The notes under the pieces: generated by a model
Database searches by the model: none
Seen by the model: the letters and a program-made list of their open reading frames with translations, nothing else
Told to the model about the DNA's origin: nothing
Part shown: in pieces, positions 47,590-56,612 of the stretch
Layout of the letters: every line of letters starts with the position of its first letter
How positions within the stretch are numbered: the stretch's first letter is position 1
Translations under genes and position numbers: made by a program
Assembly (NCBI RefSeq): GCF_037943105.1
Contig: NZ_CP149803.1
Location: 2,398,001 to 2,462,000 of the forward strand
Source of the DNA: Pseudomonas sp. TMP9
Lineage (GTDB): Bacteria > Pseudomonadota > Gammaproteobacteria > Pseudomonadales > Pseudomonadaceae
Direction: 5' to 3'
Length of the DNA stretch: 64,000 nt

Positions 47590-48330
47590 TTAGGTCATTT
47601 GCAAGACGCGCGCCATGGCTGCCGAATTGTCTTCGGCAGTGCGCATCATCTTCACTTGTAATTCAAATTGGCGAGACAGCGAGAGGATCGCGGTCATCTC
47701 TTCCACGGCGTTGACGTTGCTTGACTCAAGAAATCCCGAAGTGATTTCCGTAGTTGCATCGGCCTGCACCGGGCCTTGGCCTTTGAAGCGAACCAAACCG
47801 TCGGTGCCCTTCTCCATTTGTTTGAGGTCCGGATTGACCAGCTTTAAGCGGTCAACCTCAGCCAACACATTTGGCGCTTCACCCAGCGCACGAATGCTGA
47901 TGGTGCCGTCTTTACCGATTTCGATTTTCTGCTCAGGCGGCACGGCAATTGGTCCGGCGTTGCCCATCACCGGCAAGCCATTGCCGGTGCGCAAAACACC
48001 CAGCGCATCAACGTTCAAGCTGGCAGTGCGCACATAGGCTTCGGTGCCGTCAGGAGCCTGCACCGCCAACCACCCTTTGCCGCCAATCGCCACGTCCAGA
48101 TCGCGACCGGTTTCTTGCAGCGAGCCTGGCGTGAAATCAGTGCCGGGGCGCTCACTCATGGCATAGACCCGCGACGGTAAACCGTCACCGAAGATCGGCA
48201 TGGAGCGCGCCTGCTCGAAATCCCGGCGAAAGCCATTGGTGGTGATGTTCGCTAGGTTGTTGGCGTGGGCACGCTGGGCCAGGGTGTTGTTGTGGGCGCC
48301 AGTCATGGAAACGTACAGCATCTTGTCCAT
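47590..48330 (-). CDS. flgF: Flagellar proximal rod protein FlgF
   Basis: Proximal rod subunit, 246 aa. Diagnostic ends: LYVSMTGAHNNTLAQRAHANNLANITTNGFRRDFEQ and SSNVNAVEEMTAILSLSRQFELQVKMMRTAEDN. GGAG precedes the ATG. First gene of the flgF-to-flgL unit, transcribed from its own sigma54 promoter. Confidence 0.95.
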   Translation of the reverse strand: MDKMLYVSMTGAHNNTLAQRAHANNLANITTNGFRRDFEQARSMPIFGDGLPSRVYAMSERPGTDFTPGSLQETGRDLDVAIGGKGWLAVQAPDGTEAYVRTASLNVDALGVLRTGNGLPVMGNAGPIAVPPEQKIEIGKDGTISIRALGEAPNVLAEVDRLKLVNPDLKQMEKGTDGLVRFKGQGPVQADATTEITSGFLESSNVNAVEEMTAILSLSRQFELQVKMMRTAEDNSAAMARVLQMT

Positions 48331-48380
48331 GGTTATTCTCCGAGTTGGGCGTGTCGCCCGTTGCTCTATACAAGGTATAA

Positions 48381-48396
48381 AGCAATGCTTGTGCCA
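48381..48396 (-). promoter_or_regulatory. Sigma54 promoter of flgFGHIJKL
   Basis: Minus strand reads TGGCACAAGCATTGCT, with -24 GG and -12 GC exactly 10 nt apart. The leader to the flgF ATG is about 40 nt. It lies after the flgE terminator, so flgBCDE and flgF-flgL are separate transcription units. Confidence 0.9.
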
Positions 48397-48444
48397 GCAC
48401 TCAAAAAATAAAGATAACTAATTGTTTTATATGAATTTTAATAA

Positions 48445-48470
48445 ATAAAAAGGCTCCGAATGGAGCCTTA
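48445..48470 (-). terminator. Intrinsic terminator of flgBCDE
   Basis: Minus strand: AAGGCTCC, 4-nt loop, GGAGCCTT, then TTTTATTTAT. A perfect 8-bp stem with a T-rich tail, 66 nt past the flgE stop. Confidence 0.85.
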
Positions 48471-48535
48471 CAAACAATCAAGTGGCGTATTTTTGCCGCC
48501 GCCGACAGGCACGTGCCTACCGCCGGCCAACCCGA

Positions 48536-49852
48536 TTAACGCAGGTTGATAATGGTCTGAGTCACCGCACTCTCAGTTTCGATGGTCTTGGCGTTGGCCT
48601 GGTAGTTACGCTGAGCGACGATCAAGTTGACCAGCTGATCGGACAACTCAACGTTGGAGTCCTCCAGCGCGCCAGACTGCAACGCACCTAAGGTGCCGCT
48701 GCGCGGCGTGCCTCGTACCGGCTCACCTGACTCAAAAGACTGCACCCAAGCGGTTTTACCCACTGGCGTCAGCCCTTGCACATTGGCGAAGTTGGCCAAG
48801 ATAACCTGCCCTTGAATATTCGACTGGCCATTGGTGTACCGGGCAAAAATCACCCCGGTATCGTCGATTTCAAGCCCTGCCAACTGGCCAGTGGTGTAAC
48901 CATCTTGGCTGACGCTATTGACCGCGAAGGTGCTGGCAAATTGAGTGGCCTGACGTAAATCAACATTCACCCCGGTCGCACTCGCGGTTGCGCCGTTGCT
49001 TGACCATACCGGCGGGATCGCTGTGTCTGGCGCTGCCGGCACCCAGGTGGTGAGGTCGATGGTGCCGTCTGCGCCCACGCTAAACCCGGTTGGAGCAGAA
49101 GCAATAAGAGCGGGGATATCTAGCTGACCCGCTGAGGTGAACTGCAGGTCAACCGAAGAAGGCGTGGTCAGGGCTGGGTTGTCCGGGCTGCGGCCATCAA
49201 TCAACACGTTCATCTGCCAGTTGTTTGGCCCGGTCTTGAGAAAGTACTGGGTAAACACATGGGAGTTACCCTGAGTGTCATAAATATTGGTCGACGTTGA
49301 TGAGTTGTAAGACGTGGGGTCAGCCGGATCAAATGGCACCGTGGTCGGCACTAAGTTGGTGGAGTTAAGGTTAAACGTTTGGTCCAGATTACTGGTCGGT
49401 AACGGTGCTTGGCTGGCCGTCTGGATTTGCAGGTCAGCCACCACACCATTCTGCAAATTATTATTAGCATCCACCGTATAACCCTGCAGTTTGTAGCCAA
49501 AGTTATTGACCATAAAGCCGTCACGGTCGGTACCGAAGTAGCCAGCACGGGTGTAGCTCACATCGCCGTTATTGCTGGTTTGAAAGAAGCCATTGCCGTT
49601 GATTGCTAAATCTAGGGCGTTTTGCGTGTTGTTAATGTTGCCTTGGTTAAACAGCTGCGACACGTTGGCGAGCAATACACCGCTGCCTTGAGGATTCTTA
49701 CCAGAACCCAAAACAGACGCGGCATATACATCGGCGAACTCGGCGCGTGATTGTTTAAAGCCTGCAGTGCCCGCGTTGGCGATGTTGTTGCCGGTCACAT
49801 TGAGGTCGCTGGTGGCGGCACGCAGACCGCTAAGACCGATATTGAAACCCAT
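48536..49852 (-). CDS. flgE: Flagellar hook protein FlgE
   Basis: Hook subunit, 438 aa. N-terminus FNIGLSGLRAATSDLNVTGNNIANAGTAGFKQSRAEFADVY; C-terminus LEDSNVELSDQLVNLIVAQRNYQANAKTIETESAVTQTIINLR. The middle holds the FlgE D2 beta domain. AAGGAG precedes the ATG. Last gene of flgBCDE. Confidence 0.96.
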   Translation of the reverse strand: MGFNIGLSGLRAATSDLNVTGNNIANAGTAGFKQSRAEFADVYAASVLGSGKNPQGSGVLLANVSQLFNQGNINNTQNALDLAINGNGFFQTSNNGDVSYTRAGYFGTDRDGFMVNNFGYKLQGYTVDANNNLQNGVVADLQIQTASQAPLPTSNLDQTFNLNSTNLVPTTVPFDPADPTSYNSSTSTNIYDTQGNSHVFTQYFLKTGPNNWQMNVLIDGRSPDNPALTTPSSVDLQFTSAGQLDIPALIASAPTGFSVGADGTIDLTTWVPAAPDTAIPPVWSSNGATASATGVNVDLRQATQFASTFAVNSVSQDGYTTGQLAGLEIDDTGVIFARYTNGQSNIQGQVILANFANVQGLTPVGKTAWVQSFESGEPVRGTPRSGTLGALQSGALEDSNVELSDQLVNLIVAQRNYQANAKTIETESAVTQTIINLR

Positions 49853-49906
49853 GGAAGACTCCTTTGCCGGACAGCCGGCAGCTAAAACCTGGCTAAAAGC
49901 TGTTGG

Positions 49907-50575
49907 TTACTGACCGATCATCTGCACTTGCGACATAGGCACACTACCAAGCCCGGCAAGGTTCAACATCAGCTCACTGCCGCCCAAGGTCACGCTGTCA
50001 ACGTTGGCCGGTAGCAGGGTGTAAAGGCCCTTAGTGCCCTCGGCATAAGATGCCTGCGCTTCAAATTTGTAGGTGCCCGGCGGCAATAGATTGCCGCTGG
50101 CATCTTTGCCATCCCAAATAAAGCTGACGTTACCGGCCGCTTGCTCACCCAGGTTGATGCGGCTTACCGCAGCACCGGACTTGTCGTAAATATTGACGGC
50201 GACGTTACTGCTGCTGGTTGGCAAAATCAGGCTAGCTTTGAAGCTCTCGCTGGTATCAACCACAGCTTTGTCGCCCGGCACGATCACCTTGCGGCCCACC
50301 AGTGACGAGGCCTGCAGCGCCTGAGAAGACTGATAGCCGGTGACCAGCGAACCCATGCTGGTATTCAATTTTTCAATGCCCTCAACCTGGCTGAACTGCG
50401 CCAGCTGGGCGATAAACTCACCGTTGCTTTGCGGCTCCAGCGGGTTCTGGTTATTCAATTGGGCCACCAGCAGATTGAGGAACTCGTTCTTGCCGAGTTC
50501 CTTCTTCTGGTTGCTGTCTTGTTTGATCTGGTATTGATCCATCGTCGAAAGGCTGACATCGCCAACAGTACTCAT
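49907..50575 (-). CDS. flgD: Flagellar hook cap protein FlgD
   Basis: Hook assembly scaffold, 222 aa. The conserved N-terminal region is LGKNEFLNLLVAQLNNQNPLEPQSNGEFIAQLAQFSQVEG; a FlgD Ig-like domain follows (SFIWDGKDASGNLLPPGTYKFEA) with a Tudor-like part. GGAG precedes the ATG. Confidence 0.95.
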   Translation of the reverse strand: MSTVGDVSLSTMDQYQIKQDSNQKKELGKNEFLNLLVAQLNNQNPLEPQSNGEFIAQLAQFSQVEGIEKLNTSMGSLVTGYQSSQALQASSLVGRKVIVPGDKAVVDTSESFKASLILPTSSSNVAVNIYDKSGAAVSRINLGEQAAGNVSFIWDGKDASGNLLPPGTYKFEAQASYAEGTKGLYTLLPANVDSVTLGGSELMLNLAGLGSVPMSQVQMIGQ

Positions 50576-50600
50576 AACCCTGCACTCCTTATTCGCTGGC

Positions 50601-51044
50601 TTACTGACCCAAGGTCAATACGCGCTGCATCATCTGTTTGGCGGTGTTCATCAATTCGGTGTTGGTCTGGAAGGCCCGGCTGGCGGAAATCATGTCAGCC
50701 ATTTCTTCCACCACATTGACGTTGGGGTAATAGACGTAGCCGCCTTCATCCGCCGCTGGGTGGTTAGGTTCATAGCGCGGCATCAGGCTGCTCTGGTCTT
50801 CAACCACGCCCAGCACCTGAACCCCGGCACCGGCATTGTCTTGGTCGGCAAACAGCGAACCACGGTCACCGCCTTGCGCGGACTGATAAACGGTGGCGAA
50901 CACCGGGTGCCGCGCGCGGTAGGTTTGGTCAATGCTTGAGGAGACAGTCTCGGCGTTGGCGATGTTGCTGGCGATGGTATTAAGGCGAGTGCTCTGGGCA
51001 CTCATACCCATCCCGGCGATATTAAAAACACTGCTAAGTGACAT
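50601..51044 (-). CDS. flgC: Flagellar proximal rod protein FlgC
   Basis: Rod subunit, 147 aa, with the rod signature GMGMSAQSTRLNTIASNIANAETVSSSIDQTY at the start and NVVEEMADMISASRAFQTNTELMNTAKQMMQRVLTLGQ at the end. GGAG precedes the ATG. Confidence 0.95.
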   Translation of the reverse strand: MSLSSVFNIAGMGMSAQSTRLNTIASNIANAETVSSSIDQTYRARHPVFATVYQSAQGGDRGSLFADQDNAGAGVQVLGVVEDQSSLMPRYEPNHPAADEGGYVYYPNVNVVEEMADMISASRAFQTNTELMNTAKQMMQRVLTLGQ

Positions 51045-51059
51045 GGCTTCAGGCTCCTA

Positions 51060-51467
51060 TTAGTCGCCGCGCAGGGCACTGGTCAGCCCTTTGAACTTGC
51101 TGTTGAGCAGGGTAAAACTGGCCTGGAATTGCACCGAGTTTTCCGCGTAATTGGATTGTTCGATTTGCAGATCAACGGTGTTCTGGTCGATCGATGGGCT
51201 CATTGGCGTGCGATAGGCGAGGCCCGCGTCACCGGCTGACAGGCCTTCAGCAGCAATGTGCTGGTTGTCTGTTCGATTCAGGCTGACCGCGCCGCGCGAG
51301 CCCTTGGCACTCTGCTCAGCCAAAACGCTGGCAAACTGCAGATCACGCGCCTTGAAGTTGGGCGTGTCCGCGTTGGCGATGTTGTTGGCCAACACTTCAG
51401 CGCGCTGGGTGCGGAAGCTGAGGGCTTTTTCGTGAATGCCGAGTGCTCTGTCGAAACTGATGCTCAT
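51060..51467 (-). CDS. flgB: Flagellar proximal rod protein FlgB
   Basis: Rod subunit, 135 aa: FDRALGIHEKALSFRTQRAEVLANNIANADTPNFKARDL at the start and QIEQSNYAENSVQFQASFTLLNSKFKGLTSALRGD at the end. First gene of flgBCDE with its own sigma54 promoter. In many Pseudomonas flgA, flgM or cheV/cheR lie upstream; here the divergent bfd gene does. Confidence 0.95.
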   Translation of the reverse strand: MSISFDRALGIHEKALSFRTQRAEVLANNIANADTPNFKARDLQFASVLAEQSAKGSRGAVSLNRTDNQHIAAEGLSAGDAGLAYRTPMSPSIDQNTVDLQIEQSNYAENSVQFQASFTLLNSKFKGLTSALRGD

Positions 51468-51517
51468 GGTCAGAAACCTTTGCTCGTTGGCGGTACTGTT
51501 TTGCGTACAAGACCATA

Positions 51518-51533
51518 AGCAAAGCCTGTGCCA
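51518..51533 (-). promoter_or_regulatory. Sigma54 promoter of flgBCDE
   Basis: Minus strand reads TGGCACAGGCTTTGCT; the -24 GG and -12 GC are 10 nt apart. The leader to flgB is about 40 nt. The rest of the 307-nt flgB-bfd gap holds only the Fur-like site near bfd. Confidence 0.9.
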
Positions 51534-51709
51534 TTTTATTTATTGCATATTTATCAGTCACTTAAGCTGTAGATGCGTTAATAAAAGCGGCAAAGCGGCA
51601 AGCGCTTTCCGCCCTCGGCAAGCAGGCGGCAAGGCGCTGGCAACGCAAGGCCGACGTCACGCGCAACAGGTTGCCGACCAGGGAGCATCACGCAATAACA
51701 TTTAACTTT

Positions 51710-51736
51710 GACAAGCATTCTCATTAACATTAGTAT
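51710..51736 (+). promoter_or_regulatory. Fur-box-like site upstream of bfd
   Basis: The reverse strand reads TAATGAGAATGCTTGTC, close to a Fur 7-1-7 half-site array (AATGAGAAT is a frequent Pseudomonas Fur-box core). It lies about 40-65 nt before the bfd ATG, where it would repress bfd under iron sufficiency. Confidence 0.6.
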
Positions 51737-51774
51737 CTTTAGCACCAGCCACTGCCCTGCCATGAGTGCTCACC

Positions 51775-51993
51775 ATGTATGTCTGTCTTTGCGAAGGTGT
51801 TACTGACAGTCAGATCCGCGAAGCCATCTACGAAGGCTGCTGCAGCTACCGTGATGTGCGATCAACCTTGGGTGTTGCCAGCCAATGCGGCAAGTGCGCC
51901 TGCCTGGCCAAGCAAGTGGTACGCGAAACATTGAGCGAAGTGCAAAGCAGTCAGGCGGCCATGGCCTACCCGGCCAACTTTGTAGCGGCTTGA
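51775..51993 (+). CDS. bfd: Bacterioferritin-associated ferredoxin Bfd
   Basis: A 72-residue [2Fe-2S] protein that feeds electrons to bacterioferritin to release stored iron. The four cluster cysteines are visible: C4 and C6 in MYVCLCEGVTD and two in SQCGKCACLAK. The ATG at 51775 is used; an earlier in-frame GTG adds three residues and is unlikely. Bfr follows about 290 nt downstream. Confidence 0.94.
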   Translation: MYVCLCEGVTDSQIREAIYEGCCSYRDVRSTLGVASQCGKCACLAKQVVRETLSEVQSSQAAMAYPANFVAA

Positions 51994-52008
51994 TAGCGAC
52001 GCACTGAC

Positions 52009-52035
52009 AAACCGGACCTTGCGTCCGGTTTTTTA
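52009..52035 (+). terminator. Intrinsic terminator of bfd
   Basis: AAACCGGAC, loop CTTGC, GTCCGGTTT, then TTT. A perfect 9-bp stem with a T tail, 15 nt after the bfd stop. The remaining 250 nt to bfr shows nothing I recognise. Confidence 0.9.
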
Positions 52036-52285
52036 TGCCCCGCTGTTTATAGCGCCACACACCCACACTCGCAACGCGGCTTAAGCCCGTGACAGCGCCA
52101 GCGCCAGCGCTCATAGTCTCTGGCCTTCCTATGTGCCGGCAAATCAACACGTTAGCGCTAAAATGCACACCTTAAACATACTTACTCAGACTGATTTTAA
52201 CTTTGATTTCAACCGCTTAGGTTTGACAGTCGAAAACCTGCAGCCCAGAATCAGGCGCTAATTCCCCTGCAAGGCAGACGCAGAC

Positions 52286-52756
52286 ATGAAAAGCGACAAG
52301 AAGGTCATCCAGCATCTGAACAAGATCCTCGGTAACGAGCTGGTCGCGATCAACCAGTACTTCCTGCACGCACGCATGTATGAAGATTGGGGCCTGAAGA
52401 AAGTCGGCGAGCATGAGTACCACGCGTCCATCGACGCGATGAAGCACGCGGACAAGCTGATCAAGCGCATTCTGTTTCTCGAAGGCCTGCCTAATCTGCA
52501 AGACCTTGGCAAAATCCTGATCGGTGAAAACACCCAAGAAATGCTCGAATGCGACCTGAAAATCGAACACAAAGCGCACATCGACCTGAAAGCAGCGATT
52601 GCCTATTGCGAAAGCACCGGTGACTTCGCCAGCCGCGAGCTATTAGAAGACATCCTCTGCGCTGAAGAAGACCATATTGATTGGCTGGAAACTCAGCTCA
52701 GCCTAATCAAATCAGTCGGCCTGCAGAATTACCTGCAATCGCAAATGGCCGAATAA
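52286..52756 (+). CDS. bfr: Bacterioferritin (BfrB type)
   Basis: Subunit of the 24-mer heme-containing iron store, 156 aa. The ferroxidase ligands are in place (E18 in [11 protein letters not shown]51 region in [13 protein letters not shown] replaced by Asp/His context, E94 and E127 in [19 protein letters not shown]), and the heme-binding Met52 is in IDAMKHADK. Sequence follows the P. aeruginosa BfrB pattern. Together with bfd it forms the iron storage and release pair. Confidence 0.95.
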   Translation: MKSDKKVIQHLNKILGNELVAINQYFLHARMYEDWGLKKVGEHEYHASIDAMKHADKLIKRILFLEGLPNLQDLGKILIGENTQEMLECDLKIEHKAHIDLKAAIAYCESTGDFASRELLEDILCAEEDHIDWLETQLSLIKSVGLQNYLQSQMAE

Positions 52757-52767
52757 ACGCCTGCGCC

Positions 52768-52808
52768 ATAAACAACAAACCCCGCACTTGGCGGGGTTTG
52801 TTGTTTAT
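52768..52808. terminator. Bidirectional terminator between bfr and grxD
   Basis: A perfect 18-bp inverted repeat (ATAAACAACAAACCCCGC and its complement) around the loop ACTTG. The GC core flanked by A tracts on one side and T tracts on the other serves both convergent genes. Confidence 0.92.
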
Positions 52809-52817
52809 GCAGCCTGC

Positions 52818-53144
52818 TTACGCGTCAGCTTTTTGCGTGGCGTCTTTGATCAGGGTCTGCAGCTCGCCCTTATCAAACATTTCCGCAAGGATATCGCTGC
52901 CGCCGACCAGCTCGCCACCCACCCACAGTTGCGGGAAGGTTGGCCAGTTGCCGTACTTTGGCAGGTTGGCGCGAATTTCTGGGTTTTGCAGAATGTCGAC
53001 AAAGGCGAACTTTTCACCACACGCCATCACAACCTGTGACGCTTTGGAGGAAAAGCCGCACTGCGGAGCGTTCGGTGAGCCTTTCATGTACAGCAGAACG
53101 GTGTTGTTAGCGATCTGCTCTTTGATGGTTTCGATGATATCCAT
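52818..53144 (-). CDS. grxD: Monothiol glutaredoxin Grx4
   Basis: Iron-sulfur carrier glutaredoxin, 108 aa, with the monothiol active site CGFS in PQCGFSSKASQ and the glutathione-binding NWPTFPQLWVGGELVGG. Usually works with BolA and Fe-S targeting, in keeping with neighbouring bfd and bfr. Confidence 0.95.
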   Translation of the reverse strand: MDIIETIKEQIANNTVLLYMKGSPNAPQCGFSSKASQVVMACGEKFAFVDILQNPEIRANLPKYGNWPTFPQLWVGGELVGGSDILAEMFDKGELQTLIKDATQKADA

Positions 53145-53264
53145 TGGGCACCTCAGGGCTTAACTTACCCGACTCTCGGGTCGGCACGGTGGCGGCATTG
53201 TAGCGAAAAGCCGAGCGTAATGCTCGGTCTTCCCGGTGACTTTGCACGCCTCAGCAAACCGCTG

Positions 53265-55373
53265 TCAGGCCGCCTCCACCTGTACCGGCACGCCGTTGAG
53301 CGCGGCGTTACCCGACAATGCGTCGAGTTGCCGCTCATCGGTCAGGTCGTTGGCGCTGGCGCCCGGTTGCGCACTGGCAATGCTCATCTGCACGCCCGGG
53401 CGCGCATGCCCCCAGCCATGCGGCAGGCTGACCACGCCCGCCATCATCTCGTCGCTGGCCGCTACTTGCACCTCAATCACCCCAACCCGCGAACGCACGC
53501 GCACTAACTGGCCGTCGCTGAGCCCGCGCTGGCTAAGGTCTGCCGGGTGCATCAGCAGCTGATGACGCGGCTTGCCCTTCACCAGCCGATGGTAGTTGTG
53601 CATCCACGAATTATTGCTGCGCACATGGCGACGGCCAATCAGCAGCAATTCGCCGACCATAGCCGCTGGCTCTGCAGCAAAGCGTTGCAGGTCAGCCATG
53701 ATCACGCTTGGCGCAGCCTGCACCTGCTGGTTACTGGTTTTCAGCCTTGCCGCCAAGTTGGGCTTGAGCGCACCTAAGTCGAGCCCATGCGGGTGCTCAC
53801 GCAGTGTGGCAAGGGATAGCTTATGGGCGGATTTATCGCCGTAAGTACCAAAGCGCAGGCCCATATCAATCATCTGCTCGGGGGCCATGGTCGGCTTCAG
53901 TGCGGCGCCCGTCTTGGCGGCAAACGCCTTGGCCAGGCCAACAAAGATTTCCCAGTCATGCAGCGCGCCTGCAGGTTTAGCCAGCACCGCTTCATTGAAG
54001 CGGGTGACATTGCGCACCGCGAACATATTAAAGGTGGTGTCGTAGTGATCATGCTCCAGCGGCCCAGTTGGCGGCAGGATCAAGTCGGCATAGCGAGTAG
54101 TTTCGTTGATGTAGAAGTCAATGCTGAGCATAAACTCCAAGCCATCCAGCGCCTGCTCCAGTTGACGACCATTGGGCGTGGACAGCACCGGGTTGCCGGC
54201 CACAGTGACCAATGCACGCACTTGCCCCTCGCCGGCGCTGAGCATTTCCTCAGCCAAGGCCGACACCGGCAATTCGCCGGCGTACTCCGGCAAACCGGAG
54301 ACGCGGCTCTGCCAGCGGTTGAAATGACCGCCTGAGGTCGAGGCGACAATGTCCACCGCAGGCTCTGTGCACAGCACTCCGCCTACCCGGTCTAGGTTAC
54401 CGGTCACCAGGTTAATCAACTGCACCAGCCACTGGCACAAGGTGCCAAAGGCCTGGGTCGATACGCCCATACGGCCATAACACACCGCCGATTCAGCGCT
54501 GGCAAAATCACGCGCTAACTGGCGAATAGTCATCGCTGGCACCCCGCAGCGTGCGCTCATGGCTTCAGCACTAAACCCGGCGATGGCTTGACGCACTTCA
54601 TCCAGCCCAGTGATGGCTAAATGGCTGGCACGACCGAGGTTTTCTTCAAACAGGGTATTGAGTAGGCCAAACAACAGCGCCGCATCCTGCCCCGGCCGCA
54701 CGAATAGATGCTGGTCGGCAATGGCCGCCGTTTCACTGCGTCGTGGGTCGACCACCACCAATTTACCACCGCGCTTCTGAATGGCTTTCAGGCGTTTCTC
54801 GACATCCGGCACGGTCATGATGCTGCCGTTAGACGCCAGCGGGTTGCCGCCCAAAATCAGCATAAAGTCGGTGTGGTCGATGTCTGGAATCGGAATCAAC
54901 AAGCCATGGCCGTACATCAAATGGCTGGTCAGGTGATGCGGCAACTGATCGACCGAGGTGGCAGAAAACCGATTACGGGTCTTCAGCAGACCAAGAAAGT
55001 AGTTGCTGTGGGTCATCAGCCCATAGTTATGCACGCTGGGGTTGCCCTGATACACCGCTACGGCGTTCTGCCCATGCGCCGCTTGGATTGCACTGAAGCG
55101 CTCGGCCACCAGCTCAAACGCTGCATCCCAGTCAATCGCCTGCCATTCGCTGCCCACACGGCGCATCGGCTGGCGCAGTCGATCGGGGTCACTCTGGATA
55201 TCTTGCAGGGCCACGGCCTTAGGGCAGATATGGCCACGACTGAACGTATCCTGAGCGTCGCCTTTGATTGAGCGGATCTGCGTGCTGCCATCGTCCATGG
55301 CTTCAGTTTCAATGGTTAGGCCGCAAATGGCTTCACACAGATGGCACGCACGGTGGTGGAGGGTCTTAGTCAT
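53265..55373 (-). CDS. Molybdopterin oxidoreductase family protein
   Basis: A 702-residue Mo-bisMGD enzyme. The N-terminal [4Fe-4S] cysteines are in RACHLCEAICGLTIE and GHICPKAVAL; the middle holds NPSVHNYG and the MGD-binding LILGGNPLASNGS; the C-terminal dinucleotide-binding domain includes MHPADLSQRGLSDGQLVRV. No Tat signal, so cytoplasmic. Substrate unknown; relatives are annotated as formate-dehydrogenase-like. AGAGG at good spacing supports the ATG at 55373 rather than an earlier in-frame start. No partner subunits adjoin. Confidence 0.88.
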   Translation of the reverse strand: MTKTLHHRACHLCEAICGLTIETEAMDDGSTQIRSIKGDAQDTFSRGHICPKAVALQDIQSDPDRLRQPMRRVGSEWQAIDWDAAFELVAERFSAIQAAHGQNAVAVYQGNPSVHNYGLMTHSNYFLGLLKTRNRFSATSVDQLPHHLTSHLMYGHGLLIPIPDIDHTDFMLILGGNPLASNGSIMTVPDVEKRLKAIQKRGGKLVVVDPRRSETAAIADQHLFVRPGQDAALLFGLLNTLFEENLGRASHLAITGLDEVRQAIAGFSAEAMSARCGVPAMTIRQLARDFASAESAVCYGRMGVSTQAFGTLCQWLVQLINLVTGNLDRVGGVLCTEPAVDIVASTSGGHFNRWQSRVSGLPEYAGELPVSALAEEMLSAGEGQVRALVTVAGNPVLSTPNGRQLEQALDGLEFMLSIDFYINETTRYADLILPPTGPLEHDHYDTTFNMFAVRNVTRFNEAVLAKPAGALHDWEIFVGLAKAFAAKTGAALKPTMAPEQMIDMGLRFGTYGDKSAHKLSLATLREHPHGLDLGALKPNLAARLKTSNQQVQAAPSVIMADLQRFAAEPAAMVGELLLIGRRHVRSNNSWMHNYHRLVKGKPRHQLLMHPADLSQRGLSDGQLVRVRSRVGVIEVQVAASDEMMAGVVSLPHGWGHARPGVQMSIASAQPGASANDLTDERQLDALSGNAALNGVPVQVEAA

Positions 55374-55550
55374 GGCCGGGCCTCTTGTTATGTTCGATGC
55401 GCACAGCACCGTAAGCGTTGGACTATGGCGACTGGTTGCAGGCCACGCCAGCAGGGTTCGCCGCGTGAATTGCGCTGCATCAGGTCAGTCGATGTACACG
55501 TGCATCCGCAAGAGCTGCCTCGCCCTGCACGCGCAAGACGCCTTGGCAAT

Positions 55551-55578
55551 TTGCGCCTGATTGGCGTTTGCTTATAAG
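55551..55578 (+). promoter_or_regulatory. Sigma70-like promoter upstream of argF
   Basis: TTGCGC and TATAAG 16 nt apart, about 115 nt before the argF ATG. The -35 is weak. The other 200 nt of the gap to the divergent oxidoreductase gene shows no clear feature. Confidence 0.4.
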
Positions 55579-55691
55579 ATCGCGCCTTCCCCGTTTCGTC
55601 GCATGGTGCGGCCCCCAGCCGTAGGTTCTGCTGTTTCTTCTATTTATTGAGGCCATTGAACCTGCGCCCCGCTGTTAAAAGGTAGTTAACG

Positions 55692-56612
55692 ATGAGCGCA
55701 AGACACTTTCTCTCGCTGATGGATTGCACACCCGATGAACTGGTGAGCCTGATCCGTCGCGGCATGGAGCTGAAGGACTTGCGCAACCGCGGCGTACTGT
55801 TCGAGCCGCTGAAAAACCGCGTGCTGGGCATGATCTTTGAGAAAGCTTCGACGCGTACCCGCATCTCTTTTGAAGCCGGCATGATCCAACTCGGCGGTCA
55901 GGCTATTTTTCTTTCGCCGCGCGACACCCAGCTGGGCCGTGGCGAGCCGATTGGCGATGCGGCCATCGTGATGTCGCGCATGCTCGACGCGGTGATGATC
56001 CGCACCTTTGCCCACAGCACCTTGACTGAATTCGCCGCCCATTCACGGGTGCCAGTGATTAACGGTTTATCCGATGATCTGCACCCCTGCCAGTTGCTGG
56101 CCGACATGCAAACCTTTCACGAACATCGCGGCAGCATCAAAGGTAAGACCGTGGTCTGGGTCGGCGATGGCAACAACATGTGCAACTCTTATATAGAGGC
56201 GGCCATGCAGTTTGACTTCCAACTGCGCGTGGCCTGCCCCGAGGGCTACGAGCCAAGCGCCAGCCTATTGGCACTCGCTGACGAACGCGTGCAGGTACTG
56301 CGTGACCCGCAGCAGGCCGTGGCCGGCGCTCATTTGGTCAGCACCGATGTCTGGGCGTCCATGGGTCAGGAAGAAGAAGCGGCTGAGCGCATGCGCCAGT
56401 TCCAGCCGTATCAAGTCACCCGCGCCCTGCTCGATGCAGCCGCCGATGACGTGCTGTTTATGCACTGCCTGCCCGCACACCGCGGCGAGGAGATCAGTTT
56501 CGACCTGCTTGACGATCCCCGCTCAGTGGCCTGGGACCAAGCCGAAAATCGCCTGCATGCGCAAAAAGCGCTGCTCGAATTCCTCGTTGATCCGGCGTAC
56601 CACCACGCATGA
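55692..56612 (+). CDS. argF: Ornithine carbamoyltransferase, anabolic (ArgF)
   Basis: Makes citrulline from ornithine and carbamoyl phosphate in arginine synthesis. The 306 aa carry STRTR (carbamoyl phosphate site), [12 protein letters not shown] and [12 protein letters not shown] with the catalytic Cys. Length fits the Pseudomonas anabolic enzyme rather than the catabolic ArcB. The end overlaps the ABC ATPase gene by 4 nt. Confidence 0.96.
   Translation: MSARHFLSLMDCTPDELVSLIRRGMELKDLRNRGVLFEPLKNRVLGMIFEKASTRTRISFEAGMIQLGGQAIFLSPRDTQLGRGEPIGDAAIVMSRMLDAVMIRTFAHSTLTEFAAHSRVPVINGLSDDLHPCQLLADMQTFHEHRGSIKGKTVVWVGDGNNMCNSYIEAAMQFDFQLRVACPEGYEPSASLLALADERVQVLRDPQQAVAGAHLVSTDVWASMGQEEEAAERMRQFQPYQVTRALLDAAADDVLFMHCLPAHRGEEISFDLLDDPRSVAWDQAENRLHAQKALLEFLVDPAYHHA

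Noticed and set aside
54708-55271. 187-codon open frame antisense to the molybdopterin oxidoreductase gene
   Set aside because: Shadow frame; the opposite strand holds all cofactor-binding motifs.
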